A stretch of 14,255 nucleotides of DNA from Abiotrophia sp965245735 (GCA_965245735.1 CBDFAX010000039.1:1-14255); one strand, 5' to 3'; positions 4,206 through 11,844 are shown, numbered from the stretch's first letter. Notes: generated by a model from the letters alone, not told the origin. Made by a program: numbers and translations.

Positions 4206-4868
4206 TTAATCTCTAAAATAATGAGGCAGACTAGCGAAGACGCGTTTGTCTGCCCAACCAATCCAGGCGCCTTGGCAGAGCAGGGCGGCGATGGTGCCTA
4301 GGTTAACGGCATAGAGTTGGCCGGAGAGGGCAAACATAATAATCAGCATGGTAATTGGGATGCTAAAGGTTAGGAGTTGCGCCTGAACCGGGTTGCCATT
4401 GCAGAACTTGAAGCGGATGGTGTTAGTCAATTCATCTAAAGGATGAATAATCCAATTGACCCGTTGATAGATAGAAATGGCAATGGCAATCAGGAAGATG
4501 CCGGTGACGTTCAAGACCAAGCGTAACCAAACTGGCAGACTAGGTAAGCCTAGCCAAGCCATGCCTTGAACGAAAAACTGGACTAAGACGCTGAAAGGGA
4601 AGATGAAGACAAAATTTCCTACAATAAGAGGTAGGTCAATCTTCTTATCGATGACAATATTCAAGATAATTCCTAACAAGGCATTGCAGAGCAAGACGGT
4701 ACCCAGTTGAATAGGAAAGTAATTGGAAATATTGACTGAAGCAGCGGTCCACATGGAAGAGCCCATATTCATGGAAATGGTCAGAGCATTGCCAAAGGTA
4801 TTGAGTAAGATGGAGATAGACAGGTAGTATATTTTTTCCTGGAGAGTGAGTGGGCGGGGTTGAGACAT
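4206..4868 (-). CDS. YczE/DUF6198-like integral membrane protein
   Basis: This encodes a 220-residue membrane protein with about six hydrophobic segments, among them IYYLSISILLNTFGNALTIS, GTVLLCNALLGIILNIVI, LIVGNFVFIFPFSVLVQFF, LVLNVTGIFLIAIAISIYQ and LLTFSIPITMLIIMFAL. The segment after the first helix (MNMGSSMWTAASVNIS) matches the conserved G-x-S/A-x-W-x-A/T pattern seen in YczE/YyaS-type proteins. Those are widespread in Firmicutes, of unknown transport or signalling role, and sometimes found next to regulators. The start was set at the Met of MSQPRP, because AAAGGAAC sits about 9 bases upstream; a GTG 27 bases further upstream lacks a ribosome site. The gene is divergent from luxS, and a strong terminator lies just past its stop. 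Family placement is fairly sure, function unknown. Confidence 0.75.
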   Translation of the reverse strand: MSQPRPLTLQEKIYYLSISILLNTFGNALTISMNMGSSMWTAASVNISNYFPIQLGTVLLCNALLGIILNIVIDKKIDLPLIVGNFVFIFPFSVLVQFFVQGMAWLGLPSLPVWLRLVLNVTGIFLIAIAISIYQRVNWIIHPLDELTNTIRFKFCNGNPVQAQLLTFSIPITMLIIMFALSGQLYAVNLGTIAALLCQGAWIGWADKRVFASLPHYFRD

Positions 4869-4904
4869 TATGTAAAGTTCCTTTCTTGATTTCACAACCC
4901 TCTT

Positions 4905-4913
4905 ATTCTAGCA
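4905..4913 (-). promoter_or_regulatory. possible extended -10 promoter of the membrane protein gene
   Basis: Read on the minus strand, this is TGC-TAGAAT, an extended -10 element about 37 bases before the start codon. No good -35 box is visible at the right distance. Confidence 0.35.
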
Positions 4914-4957
4914 TAATTCCCACAATTTGCCTATCAGGAAATCCTCAAGCAGACGGG

Positions 4958-4986
4958 TTGAAGTTCAGGCGCAAAATACCTATAAT
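4958..4986 (+). promoter_or_regulatory. luxS promoter
   Basis: TTGAAG (4958-4963), a 17-base spacer and TATAAT (4981-4986). The leader of about 100 bases contains two small hairpins: AGGAAG/CTTCCT at 5014-5030 and TCCC/GGGA at 5034-5048. Confidence 0.75.
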
Positions 4987-5095
4987 AGTAACTAGAAATA
5001 ACCCGTATTTTATAGGAAGAAAAACTTCCTCGCTCCCTAAAAAAGGGACTGACAAACGGATTTCTGGCTGAAGAAAGATAGAAAGAAGGAATACT

Positions 5096-5566
5096 ATGGC
5101 ACAAGTAGAAAGTTTTACCCTAGATCATAATGCCGTTAAGGCGCCTTATGTTCGCCTAGCAGGCACGGAGCGCCACGAAACTGGAGCCCTCTTGCAAAAA
5201 TATGACATGCGTTTCCTGCAACCTAACCAAGATGCAATCCCTACAGGAGCCCTCCATACTCTGGAACACTATTTGGCCATTAACTTACGCGATGAGTTGG
5301 AAGGGGTCGTAGATATCTCACCAATGGGCTGCCGCACTGGTTATTACATGGTGATTTGGAATGAGCACACACCAGCAGAAGTGGCTCAAGCGCTAGCCAA
5401 TGTTTTGAAGAAGGTTCAAGGTTTTACTGATATTCCGGCAGCCACCGCTAAGGAATGTGGGAACTATAAGGATCATTCTCTCTGGGGCGCCAAAGAATAT
5501 GCCCGTTTGGTCTTAGAACAAGGCATTAGCACGGATCCTTTTGTCCGTGATCAGGTAATCCGTTAA
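5096..5566 (+). CDS. luxS: S-ribosylhomocysteine lyase LuxS
   Basis: This cytosolic metalloenzyme cleaves S-ribosylhomocysteine to homocysteine and 4,5-dihydroxy-2,3-pentanedione, the precursor of autoinducer-2, in the activated methyl cycle. The 156-residue length is that of the family. The metal site is seen as H54 and H58 in HTLEH (with catalytic E57) and C121 in ECGNYKDH. C79 in MGCRTG is the catalytic cysteine. AAGGA 5 bases before ATG 5096 fixes the start. It stands alone between its own promoter and a strong terminator, so it is a single-gene unit; no pfs or metK lies beside it here. It is complete, with all key residues present. Confidence 0.97.
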   Translation: MAQVESFTLDHNAVKAPYVRLAGTERHETGALLQKYDMRFLQPNQDAIPTGALHTLEHYLAINLRDELEGVVDISPMGCRTGYYMVIWNEHTPAEVAQALANVLKKVQGFTDIPAATAKECGNYKDHSLWGAKEYARLVLEQGISTDPFVRDQVIR

Positions 5567-5574
5567 TTTATATT

Positions 5575-5604
5575 AAAAAGGACAGGTCCAGGCCTGTCCT
5601 TTTT
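5575..5604 (+). terminator. luxS terminator
   Basis: AAAAAGGACAGG and CCTGTCCTTTTT form a 12-base stem around TCCAGG, ending in a T run. The symmetric A and T tracts make it potentially bidirectional. Confidence 0.9.
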
Positions 5605-5838
5605 GTCTACTCCAAGATAGGAATCAAAAAAATGTTGCCGACAGGAAAGATAGGGTAAGGTCTAGGTTCTAGTATGAGAGAGTAGGTCGTTAGCTTGCCA
5701 TCCCTAGACTGTTATAGGACAAAAAAGGCGATGGTAGCGATATTTTCATGAAAGCACTTCCTATCAGTTGGTCGTTTTTCGACCATTCACAATAAGATGA
5801 AAATTACATGAGAAATATAAATGTATGCGGTTTAACAT
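5605..5838. other. non-coding region upstream of the glycolytic promoter
   Basis: I see no gene here. A long-range imperfect stem (GCTTGCCATC about 5692-5701 with GATGGTAGC at 5730-5738) and an inner CCTA/TAGG pair are present. TGAAAGCACTTCCT (5749-5762) resembles a CcpA cre box but lacks the central CG. The palindrome TGGTCG-TTTTT-CGACCA occupies 5769-5785. Confidence 0.5.
5769..5785. promoter_or_regulatory. upstream palindrome GGTC-N7-GACC
   Basis: TGGTCG-TTTTT-CGACCA is a perfect palindrome centred about 65 bases upstream of the -35 box. It has the same GGTC-N7-GACC format as the site in the cggR leader, suggesting an operator pair. Confidence 0.4.
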
Positions 5839-5867
5839 TTGCATTATAGGAATAAGAATGGTATCAT
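5839..5867 (+). promoter_or_regulatory. promoter of the cggR-gap operon
   Basis: TTGCAT (5839-5844), a 17-base spacer and TATCAT (5862-5867) with TGG directly before the -10 (extended -10). Transcription would start near 5874, leaving a leader of about 80 bases with two inverted repeats before cggR. Confidence 0.7.
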
Positions 5868-5925
5868 TAAAGAGGTTAGAGAAGGAGCAATTCTTCTTAA
5901 GACAGGAGTCTGAGAAGCTTTGCAT

Positions 5926-5940
5926 GGTCAATCTTTGACC
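5926..5940 (+). promoter_or_regulatory. leader palindrome GGTCAA-TCT-TTGACC
   Basis: A perfect 6-base-arm palindrome directly abuts the cggR ribosome site (AAAGGAGG, 5941-5948). As DNA it could be an operator that blocks elongation. As RNA it is a hairpin beside the ribosome site. It does not match the CGGGAC-N6-TGTC operator known for CggR of Bacillus subtilis. Confidence 0.45.
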
Positions 5941-5954
5941 AAAGGAGGCAGATG

Positions 5955-7004
5955 ATGCGAGATATGTTTTCTTTGATTGAGAAAGTCGTCCCGCAAGTCG
6001 GCCAAGAATTAGTACAGCGATTGCGCATAATGAAGACCTTGGCCCAACATCCCGAGCGGATTGGTCGTAAGACCCTAGCAGAGGAAGTGGCCCTATCAGA
6101 GCGTAGCTTGCGGACCTTGATGGATAGCTTGCGATCTCAGGGCTTGGTTGATGTCAAGCAGTCGGGGATTCGGTTAACGCCTATTGGCTTAGATGTTTTA
6201 GAAGCCATGGAACAGGCCTTAGATGATCACCACGAGTTCTTCGAACTGGCTCAAGGAGTCAAGGAGAAATTAGGGCTCCAAGAAGTTTGGATTGTCAAAG
6301 GAGATGCCGATATCGACCCTAAGGTTGGGAGCCGACTAGGACGCAAGGTAGCAGAGTTTCTGGCCTTGAACTTGGAGCAAGGACGTCATGTCTTAGCTAT
6401 GACTGGGGGAACTACCCTAGCTCAAGTAGCCCAAGAATTCACACCTCAATTGGGAGAGGGACGGGACTTAGTCTTTGTACCTGCCCGCGGTGGAGTTGGT
6501 GGTTCCTATGATATTCAAGCCAACAATATCGGAGGCTTGATGGCTAAACAGACAGATGGTCAATTTGTGCCACTCTTTATCCCTGAAAATATCGGGGAGC
6601 AAGTTTCGCAAGTACTACTCAATAACCCTTCAATACGTCATGCTGTTGAACTAAGCAAGACGGCTAATGTACTCTTATTATCGGTCGGTAATGCTAATAT
6701 TATGGCAGAGCGACATGATTTAACTGCGTCGCAGAAGCAATTATTGAAGGACCAAGATGCGGTTGGAGAAGCCTTTGGGGTATTTTTCAATCAAAGCGGC
6801 CAGGAGGTCTTACGTTTACCAAGATTTGGGATTCAATTCCAGTCTTTGCGTGAGGTGCCTCTCTTGATTACCGTAGTAGGCGGCGCTAGCAAGGCCCGCG
6901 CTGTAGAGGCTTACTACAAACTTATCCAACATCATGGCGTTCTAATCTGTGATGAAGGAATCGCAAACATGGTTTTAAGTGGGGCTAATACCCCGTTAAA
7001 ATAA
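5955..7004 (+). CDS. cggR: central glycolytic genes regulator CggR (SorC family)
   Basis: This encodes a 349-residue repressor of the SorC/DeoR-type family. In Bacillus subtilis the orthologue represses the gapA operon and is released by fructose-1,6-bisphosphate. Residues about 35-68 form the winged helix (IGRKTLAEEVALSERSLRTL), followed by a linker. The C-terminal sugar-phosphate-binding domain carries the typical AMTGGTTLAQVA (near 150), FVPARGGVGG, ANNIGGLMAKQ and CDEGIAN motifs. Two ATGs overlap (5952, 5955); the second is preferred because AAAGGAGG is then 6 rather than 3 bases away. It is the first gene of the operon and lies 26 bases before gap, so it should be autoregulated. Codon use is less biased than in gap, consistent with lower expression. 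All visible family motifs are present. Confidence 0.92.
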   Translation: MRDMFSLIEKVVPQVGQELVQRLRIMKTLAQHPERIGRKTLAEEVALSERSLRTLMDSLRSQGLVDVKQSGIRLTPIGLDVLEAMEQALDDHHEFFELAQGVKEKLGLQEVWIVKGDADIDPKVGSRLGRKVAEFLALNLEQGRHVLAMTGGTTLAQVAQEFTPQLGEGRDLVFVPARGGVGGSYDIQANNIGGLMAKQTDGQFVPLFIPENIGEQVSQVLLNNPSIRHAVELSKTANVLLLSVGNANIMAERHDLTASQKQLLKDQDAVGEAFGVFFNQSGQEVLRLPRFGIQFQSLREVPLLITVVGGASKARAVEAYYKLIQHHGVLICDEGIANMVLSGANTPLK

Positions 7005-7019
7005 ATTTTTCCTTAAGGA
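6981..7019 (+). promoter_or_regulatory. hairpins at the cggR/gap junction, candidate mRNA processing site
   Basis: GGGG-CTAATA-CCCC (6981-6994) lies in the last codons of cggR, and the palindrome TCCTTAAGGA (7010-7019) overlaps the gap ribosome site. In Bacillus subtilis the cggR-gapA message is cut near the end of cggR and the gapA part is stabilised by a stem-loop. This site could play the same role, by analogy only. Confidence 0.4.
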
Positions 7020-7030
7020 GGAAGTCAAAT

Positions 7031-8032
7031 ATGACAGTAAAAGTAGGTATTAACGGTTTTGGACGTATCGGTCGTTTAGCATTCCGTCGTATCCAAGAAG
7101 TAGAAGGTTTGGAAGTTGTCGCAATCAACGACTTAACTGATGCTAAACAATTAGCACACTTATTAAAATATGACTCAACTCAAGGTCGTTTCAACGGTGA
7201 AGTTGAAGTATTAGACGGTGCTTTCCGTGTGAACGGTAAAGAAGTTAAAGTTTTAGCTAACCGTAATCCTGAAGAATTACCTTGGGGTGAATTAGGTGTA
7301 GATATCGTGCTTGAATGTACTGGTTTCTTCACTTCAAAAGAAAAAGCTGAATTACACTTAAAAGCTGGTGCTAAACGTGTAGTTATCTCAGCTCCTGGTG
7401 GTAACGACGTACCAACAGTTGTTTACAACGTTAACCACAACATCTTAACTGGGGATGAAACAGTAATCTCTGGTGCTTCATGTACTACTAACTGCTTGGC
7501 TCCAATGGCTAAAGCTTTACAAGACAACTTCGGCGTTGTAGAAGGTTTAATGACTACTATCCACGCTTACACTGGTGACCAAAACACCTTGGACGCTCCA
7601 CACCCTAAAGGTGACTTGCGTCGTGCTCGCGCAGCAGCTGCAAACATCGTACCTAACACAACTGGTGCTGCTAAAGCTATCGGCTTAGTAATCCCAGAAT
7701 TGAACGGTAAATTAGACGGGGCTGCACAACGCGTTCCTGTACCAACTGGTTCTTTAACTGAATTAGTAACTGTTTTAGAAAAACCTGTAACTGCTGAAGA
7801 AGTTAACGCAGCAATGAAAGCAGCAGCTAACGAATCTTACGGTTACACTGAAGATCCACTCGTATCTTCTGACATCGTAGGGATCACTTACGGTTCATTA
7901 TTTGACGCAACTCAAACCAAAGTAATGACTGTAGGCGACAAACAATTAGTTAAGACTGTATCTTGGTATGACAACGAAATGTCATACACTGCTCAATTAA
8001 TTCGTACCTTAGCTTACTTCGCAAGCTTATAA
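7031..8032 (+). CDS. gap: glyceraldehyde-3-phosphate dehydrogenase, phosphorylating
   Basis: This encodes a cytosolic homotetrameric enzyme that converts glyceraldehyde-3-phosphate, phosphate and NAD+ to 1,3-bisphosphoglycerate. It has 333 residues, the usual length. The N-terminal Rossmann motif is INGFGRIGRLAFR. Asp34 in AINDLTD favours NAD+ over NADP+. The catalytic pair is Cys151 in SCTTNC and His178 in TIHAYTGDQ. NIVPNTTGAAKAIG and the C-terminal SWYDNEMSY are also intact. AAGGAGG (7015-7021) lies 9 bases upstream of the ATG. Codon use is extremely biased to TTA, GGT, GAA and GTT, marking it as one of the most highly expressed genes here. A hairpin with a short T run after it probably stops part of the transcription before pgk. 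Confidence 0.98.
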   Translation: MTVKVGINGFGRIGRLAFRRIQEVEGLEVVAINDLTDAKQLAHLLKYDSTQGRFNGEVEVLDGAFRVNGKEVKVLANRNPEELPWGELGVDIVLECTGFFTSKEKAELHLKAGAKRVVISAPGGNDVPTVVYNVNHNILTGDETVISGASCTTNCLAPMAKALQDNFGVVEGLMTTIHAYTGDQNTLDAPHPKGDLRRARAAAANIVPNTTGAAKAIGLVIPELNGKLDGAAQRVPVPTGSLTELVTVLEKPVTAEEVNAAMKAAANESYGYTEDPLVSSDIVGITYGSLFDATQTKVMTVGDKQLVKTVSWYDNEMSYTAQLIRTLAYFASL

Positions 8033-8079
8033 TCATAAGTTTCATATACGAATGTCGAGCTTAGTCGCATGACACTCTA

Positions 8080-8114
8080 GGCGGGGAAGTGACAAGCTTC
8101 CTCGCCTTTTGTTT
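8080..8114 (+). terminator. terminator or attenuator after gap
   Basis: GGCGGGGAAG (8080-8089) pairs with CTTCCTCGCC (8097-8106), with one wobble, followed by TTTTGTTT. The stem is strong but the T run short, which would allow partial read-through into pgk. Confidence 0.7.
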
Positions 8115-8181
8115 ATTATCACCGCTTTGGTGTTGAGGTCAGTTGCATCAGCAGGTTGACCCATCGCCAGGAAGAGTCACA

Positions 8182-8200
8182 GCTGTCAATTGATAACAGC
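8182..8200. promoter_or_regulatory. imperfect palindrome before pgk
   Basis: GCTGT and ACAGC flank a TCAATTGA core, giving GCTGTCAATTGATAACAGC. It sits 31 bases before the pgk start, between the gap terminator and the pgk ribosome site. I see no convincing promoter in 8115-8181. It could be an operator or a leader hairpin. Confidence 0.3.
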
Positions 8201-8230
8201 ACCAAATCGCATGCCCAAGGAGGTTTTTAT

Positions 8231-9421
8231 ATGGCAAAAAAAATCGTAACAGATTTAGATGTAGCAGGTAAAAAGGTATTAGTTCGGGTGGACTTCAACG
8301 TTCCAATGAAAGACGGCGTCATCACTGACGACAACCGGATTGTTCAAGCTTTGCCAACTATCCAATACTTAATCGATAACAAAGCAAAACTCATCCTCTT
8401 CTCTCACTTAGGTAAAGTTAAAACTGAAGAAGACAAGGCTTCTAAGTCTTTAGCTCCAGTTGCAAAACGTTTAGGTGAATTATTAGGTAAAGAAGTAACT
8501 TTCGTGCCAGAAACCCGTGGGGCAGCTTTAGAAGCAGCTATTGATGGTTTAGCTGAAGGCGATGTCTTAGTATTCGAAAACACTCGTTTTGAAGACATCG
8601 ACGGCAAGAAAGAATCTAAAAACGACCCAGAATTGGGTAAATACTGGGCAAGCTTGGGTGACCTCTTCGTCAACGATGCCTTTGGGACAGCTCACCGTTC
8701 CCACGCATCTAACGTTGGGGTGGCAAGCCACTTGGAAAGTGCCGCTGGTTTCTTGATGGATAAGGAAATCAAGTTCATTGGTGGCGCGGTTGACAATCCA
8801 AAACGTCCATTCGTTGCTATCTTAGGTGGGGCTAAGGTCTCCGATAAGATTGGGGTTATTGAAAACCTCCTCGATAAGGCTGACAAAGTCTTAATCGGTG
8901 GTGGGATGGCTTACACCTTCTTCAAAGCAAAAGGCTACGAAGTAGGGCTTTCGCTCTTAGAAGCTGATCGCGTAGAATTAGCTAAAGAAATCATGGCCAA
9001 GGCTGGCGACAAATTAGTATTGCCAATTGACAACAAGGTGGCGCCAGAATTTAGCAATGATGCACCAATTACAGTGGTGCCTTCAGATGCTATTCCAGCA
9101 GATCAAGAAGGTTTAGACATCGGTCCAGCGACTGTTAAACTCTTCTCTGACTACTTACAAGATGCTAAAACCGTTGTATGGAACGGGCCAATGGGTGTCT
9201 TCGAGTTCTCTAACTTTGCTGGCGGGACCATTGGGGTCTGCGAAGCAATTGCGCACCTTGAAGGGGCAACCACTATTATCGGTGGGGGGGACTCTGCGGC
9301 AGCCGCAGCTCAATTAGGCTATGCTGACAAGTTCACTCATATCTCAACTGGTGGGGGCGCATCCTTAGAATACCTCGAAGGTAAGGAATTACCAGGGGTT
9401 GCTTCTATCTCAGACAAATAA
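8231..9421 (+). CDS. pgk: phosphoglycerate kinase
   Basis: This cytosolic monomeric enzyme transfers the acyl phosphate of 1,3-bisphosphoglycerate to ADP, giving 3-phosphoglycerate and ATP. It has 396 residues, a normal length. The N-domain substrate site opens with KKVLVRVDFNVPMKDG, then LFSHLGKVK and DAFGTAHRSHAS. The C-domain has LGGAKVSDKIGVIENLL, WNGPMGVFEF and the nucleotide-binding GGGDSAAAA near the end. The frame is open for 25 further codons upstream, but ATG 8231 is chosen because CAAGGAGG lies at ideal spacing and MAKKIVTDLDVAGKKV matches the usual N-terminus. It lies about 200 bases after gap, behind a partial terminator, and 75 bases before tpiA. Confidence 0.97.
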   Translation: MAKKIVTDLDVAGKKVLVRVDFNVPMKDGVITDDNRIVQALPTIQYLIDNKAKLILFSHLGKVKTEEDKASKSLAPVAKRLGELLGKEVTFVPETRGAALEAAIDGLAEGDVLVFENTRFEDIDGKKESKNDPELGKYWASLGDLFVNDAFGTAHRSHASNVGVASHLESAAGFLMDKEIKFIGGAVDNPKRPFVAILGGAKVSDKIGVIENLLDKADKVLIGGGMAYTFFKAKGYEVGLSLLEADRVELAKEIMAKAGDKLVLPIDNKVAPEFSNDAPITVVPSDAIPADQEGLDIGPATVKLFSDYLQDAKTVVWNGPMGVFEFSNFAGGTIGVCEAIAHLEGATTIIGGGDSAAAAAQLGYADKFTHISTGGGASLEYLEGKELPGVASISDK

Positions 9422-9438
9422 GAATTAAATCAATCTGT

Positions 9439-9474
9439 GAAGGCCAGGGCTTTTTTCTAGGCCCTGGGACCTTC
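9439..9474 (+). promoter_or_regulatory. long hairpin between pgk and tpiA with the U tract in its loop
   Basis: GAAGG-CCAGGGC (9439-9450) pairs with GCCCTGG-GA-CCTTC (9461-9474) with a two-base bulge. The loop holds TTTTTT, and no T run follows the 3' arm, so it is not a normal plus-strand terminator. It may protect or delimit processed mRNA segments. Confidence 0.5.
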
Positions 9475-9496
9475 CATAATCCTTAGGAGGATACTA

Positions 9497-10252
9497 ATGA
9501 GAAAACCAATTATTGCAGGTAACTGGAAAATGAACAAAACCAACGAAGAAGCGAAGGCTTTCGTTGAGGCGGTTAAAGGCAAATTACCTTCCGCAGATCT
9601 TGTTGAAGCAGTTGTAGGCGTTCCAGCTTTAGTGGCTTCTGACGTTAAAGCAAGCTTAGCTGGTTCAGACTTAGGTTTGGCAGTACAAAACTGCTACTTC
9701 GAAGATGCAGGTGCCTTTACAGGTGAAACTAGCCCAGCATCACTCAAAGCATTAGGTGTTGACTATGTTATCATTGGTCACTCAGAACGTCGTGAATACT
9801 TCCATGAGACAGACCAAGACGTTAACAAGAAGGGCTTAGCAATCTTCCGTAACGGCATGGTGCCAATTATCTGCTGTGGTGAAACCTTAGAACAATACGA
9901 AGCAGGTCAAGCAGAAGAAGTTGTTGAAAAACAAGTAACAGCTGCTTTGGCAGGCTTCTCAGAAGATCAAGTTAAAGCTTCTGTTATCGCTTATGAACCA
10001 ATTTGGGCGATTGGGACTGGTAAATCCGCTACCCAAGAAGACGCACAAAAAATGTGTGCAGCGGTTCGTTCAGTCGTAGCTAAGAACTTTGGTCAAGCAG
10101 CAGCAGACGCTGTACGCGTACAATACGGTGGCTCTGTTAAACCAGAGAACGTGGCAGAATACATGTCATGTCCAGATGTTGACGGTGCCCTAGTCGGCGG
10201 TGCTTCTTTAGTACCAGAATCATTCTTAGCGTTATTAGAAGGTGTGAAATAA
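9497..10252 (+). CDS. tpiA: triosephosphate isomerase
   Basis: This encodes a dimeric TIM-barrel enzyme interconverting dihydroxyacetone phosphate and glyceraldehyde-3-phosphate. It has 251 residues, as expected. Substrate-binding N9 and K11 are in GNWKMNK, catalytic H95 is in IIGHSERR, and the catalytic base E167 is in AYEPIWAIGTGK, whose following residues form the flexible loop. The phosphate-binding YGGSVKPEN and DGALVGGASL are also present. The start follows TTAGGAGG at good spacing. The stop codon TAA shares its last base with the ATG of gpmI (TAATG at 10250-10254), so the two are translationally coupled. Confidence 0.97.
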   Translation: MRKPIIAGNWKMNKTNEEAKAFVEAVKGKLPSADLVEAVVGVPALVASDVKASLAGSDLGLAVQNCYFEDAGAFTGETSPASLKALGVDYVIIGHSERREYFHETDQDVNKKGLAIFRNGMVPIICCGETLEQYEAGQAEEVVEKQVTAALAGFSEDQVKASVIAYEPIWAIGTGKSATQEDAQKMCAAVRSVVAKNFGQAAADAVRVQYGGSVKPENVAEYMSCPDVDGALVGGASLVPESFLALLEGVK

Positions 10253-11781
10253 TGACAAAAGCTCCTGTAGCCTTAATCATCTTGGATGGCTTCGCTATTC
10301 GCGACGAAGTGTTCGGGAATGCCGTTAAAGCAGCCAAGAAACCAAACTTTGACCGTTACTGGGAAACTTACCCACATAACCAACTCAAAGCCAGCGGCGA
10401 AGACGTGGGCTTGCCAGATGGCCAAATGGGTAACTCTGAAGTAGGTCACTTGAACATTGGGGCAGGGCGTATTGTATATCAATCCCTAACCCGTATTAAC
10501 ATTTCCATTCGTGAAGGCCAATTCTACGAAATTCCTGAATTGGTTGAAGCGGTGAAAGCAGCCAAAGAATCAGGTAAAGCTCTTCACTTGATGGGCTTAA
10601 TCTCTGACGGTGGGGTTCACTCTCACTATGAGCATCTCTTCGCCCTCTTACGTTTAGCTAAACAATATGGCCTTGAAAAAGTCTATGTTCACGGCTTCTT
10701 AGATGGTCGTGACGTGGCGCCATCTTCAGGTTTAGACTTCGTTAAGAAGACTGAAGAAGTCTTTGGTGAAGTCGGTGTAGGTCGCTTCGCAACTATTTCT
10801 GGTCGTTACTATGCTATGGACCGTGACAAGCGTTGGGAACGGGTGCAACTGGCTTATGACGCTATGGTTCACGGCAAAGGTGCACAATTTGACTCTGCAG
10901 TTGCAGGGATCGAAGCTTCCTATAAAGAAGAAGTTTACGATGAATTTGTCGTGCCATTCGTGGTGACTGAAGGTGGTCAACCAGTAGCTGAGATTAAATC
11001 TGGCGATTCTGTTGTCTTCTTCAACTTCCGTCCAGACCGGGCTATCCAATTAGGGACTGCCTTGTCTAACCCAGCTTTTGAAGGTTTCGACCGCGGCGAC
11101 TATCCAAAAGACCTCAAGTTTGTGACCTTCACTGTATACAGCGATGATGTCTTAGCTGAGATTGCCTTCAAGAAGGAAGACCTCAAAAACACTATCGGTG
11201 AAGTCCTAGCCAATAATGGCAAACAACAATTACGGATTGCAGAAACTGAGAAATATCCTCACGTTACCTTCTTCATGAGTGGTGGCCGTCACGAGGAATT
11301 CCAAGGTGAAGATCGGATCTTGATCCCATCTCCTAAGGTCGCAACCTATGACCTCAAGCCAGAAATGTCTGCTTATGAAGTCAAGGATGCCTTAGTAGCT
11401 GCCATCAATGAAGATAAGTTGGATGCCATCATTCTTAACTTCGCTAACCCTGACATGGTAGGTCACTCTGGTATGTTAGAACCAACTGTCAAAGCGATTG
11501 AAGCGGTTGACGAGTGCTTAGGCGAAGTTGTTGACTTAATCTTAGCCAAAGGCGGTTCTGCCATCATTACAGCCGACCACGGGAACTCTGACGAAGTGGT
11601 GACTTTAGACGGTCAACCAATGACTGCCCACACAACTAACCCAGTGCCAGTTATTGTAACCAAGCCAGGAGTAGAACTTCGTTCAGGTGGCCGTTTGGCT
11701 GACTTGGCCCCAACCATGTTGGATTTATTAGGGGTTGAACAACCGGTAGAAATGACCGGGGAATCCCTCATTAAGAAATAG
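10252..11781 (+). CDS. gpmI: 2,3-bisphosphoglycerate-independent phosphoglycerate mutase
   Basis: This encodes a manganese-dependent cytosolic enzyme of the alkaline-phosphatase superfamily that converts 3-phosphoglycerate to 2-phosphoglycerate through a phosphoserine intermediate. It has 509 residues, the normal length. D12 in LIILDGF binds metal, and S62 in MGNSEVGHLNIGAGR is the phosphorylated serine. VHGFLDGRD (near 146), NFRPDRAIQL, the second metal site in ITADHGN and the C-terminal MTAHTTNPVPVIV are intact. It starts one base into the tpiA stop; AAGGTG inside the end of tpiA serves as ribosome site. Using the cofactor-independent form inside the glycolytic operon, rather than GpmA elsewhere, helps narrow the host group. 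No terminator follows; an eno promoter begins 20 bases later. Confidence 0.97.
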   Translation: MTKAPVALIILDGFAIRDEVFGNAVKAAKKPNFDRYWETYPHNQLKASGEDVGLPDGQMGNSEVGHLNIGAGRIVYQSLTRINISIREGQFYEIPELVEAVKAAKESGKALHLMGLISDGGVHSHYEHLFALLRLAKQYGLEKVYVHGFLDGRDVAPSSGLDFVKKTEEVFGEVGVGRFATISGRYYAMDRDKRWERVQLAYDAMVHGKGAQFDSAVAGIEASYKEEVYDEFVVPFVVTEGGQPVAEIKSGDSVVFFNFRPDRAIQLGTALSNPAFEGFDRGDYPKDLKFVTFTVYSDDVLAEIAFKKEDLKNTIGEVLANNGKQQLRIAETEKYPHVTFFMSGGRHEEFQGEDRILIPSPKVATYDLKPEMSAYEVKDALVAAINEDKLDAIILNFANPDMVGHSGMLEPTVKAIEAVDECLGEVVDLILAKGGSAIITADHGNSDEVVTLDGQPMTAHTTNPVPVIVTKPGVELRSGGRLADLAPTMLDLLGVEQPVEMTGESLIKK

Positions 11782-11801
11782 GTTAAAAAGCAAGAAAATC
11801 T

Positions 11802-11830
11802 TTGCATTTTGCCACGAAAATCACTAAAAT
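11802..11830 (+). promoter_or_regulatory. eno promoter
   Basis: TTGCAT (11802-11807), a 17-base spacer and TAAAAT (11825-11830). It has the same -35 sequence as the cggR promoter. Repeats TTGCCAC (11809-11815) and GTGGCAA (11836-11842) lie on either side of the -10 box and may form an operator. Confidence 0.65.
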
Positions 11831-11844
11831 AGATAGTGGCAATA

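Noticed and set aside
5749..5762. CcpA cre box upstream of cggR
   Set aside because: TGAAAGCACTTCCT lacks the central CG and has further mismatches, so it is only mentioned as cre-like and not called.
7031..8032. NADP-dependent GapB or non-phosphorylating GapN
   Set aside because: Asp34, SCTTNC, His178 and the position after cggR indicate the NAD-dependent glycolytic enzyme.
8404..8886. Minus-strand open frames inside pgk
   Set aside because: They are shadows of the strongly biased codons of pgk, without ribosome sites.
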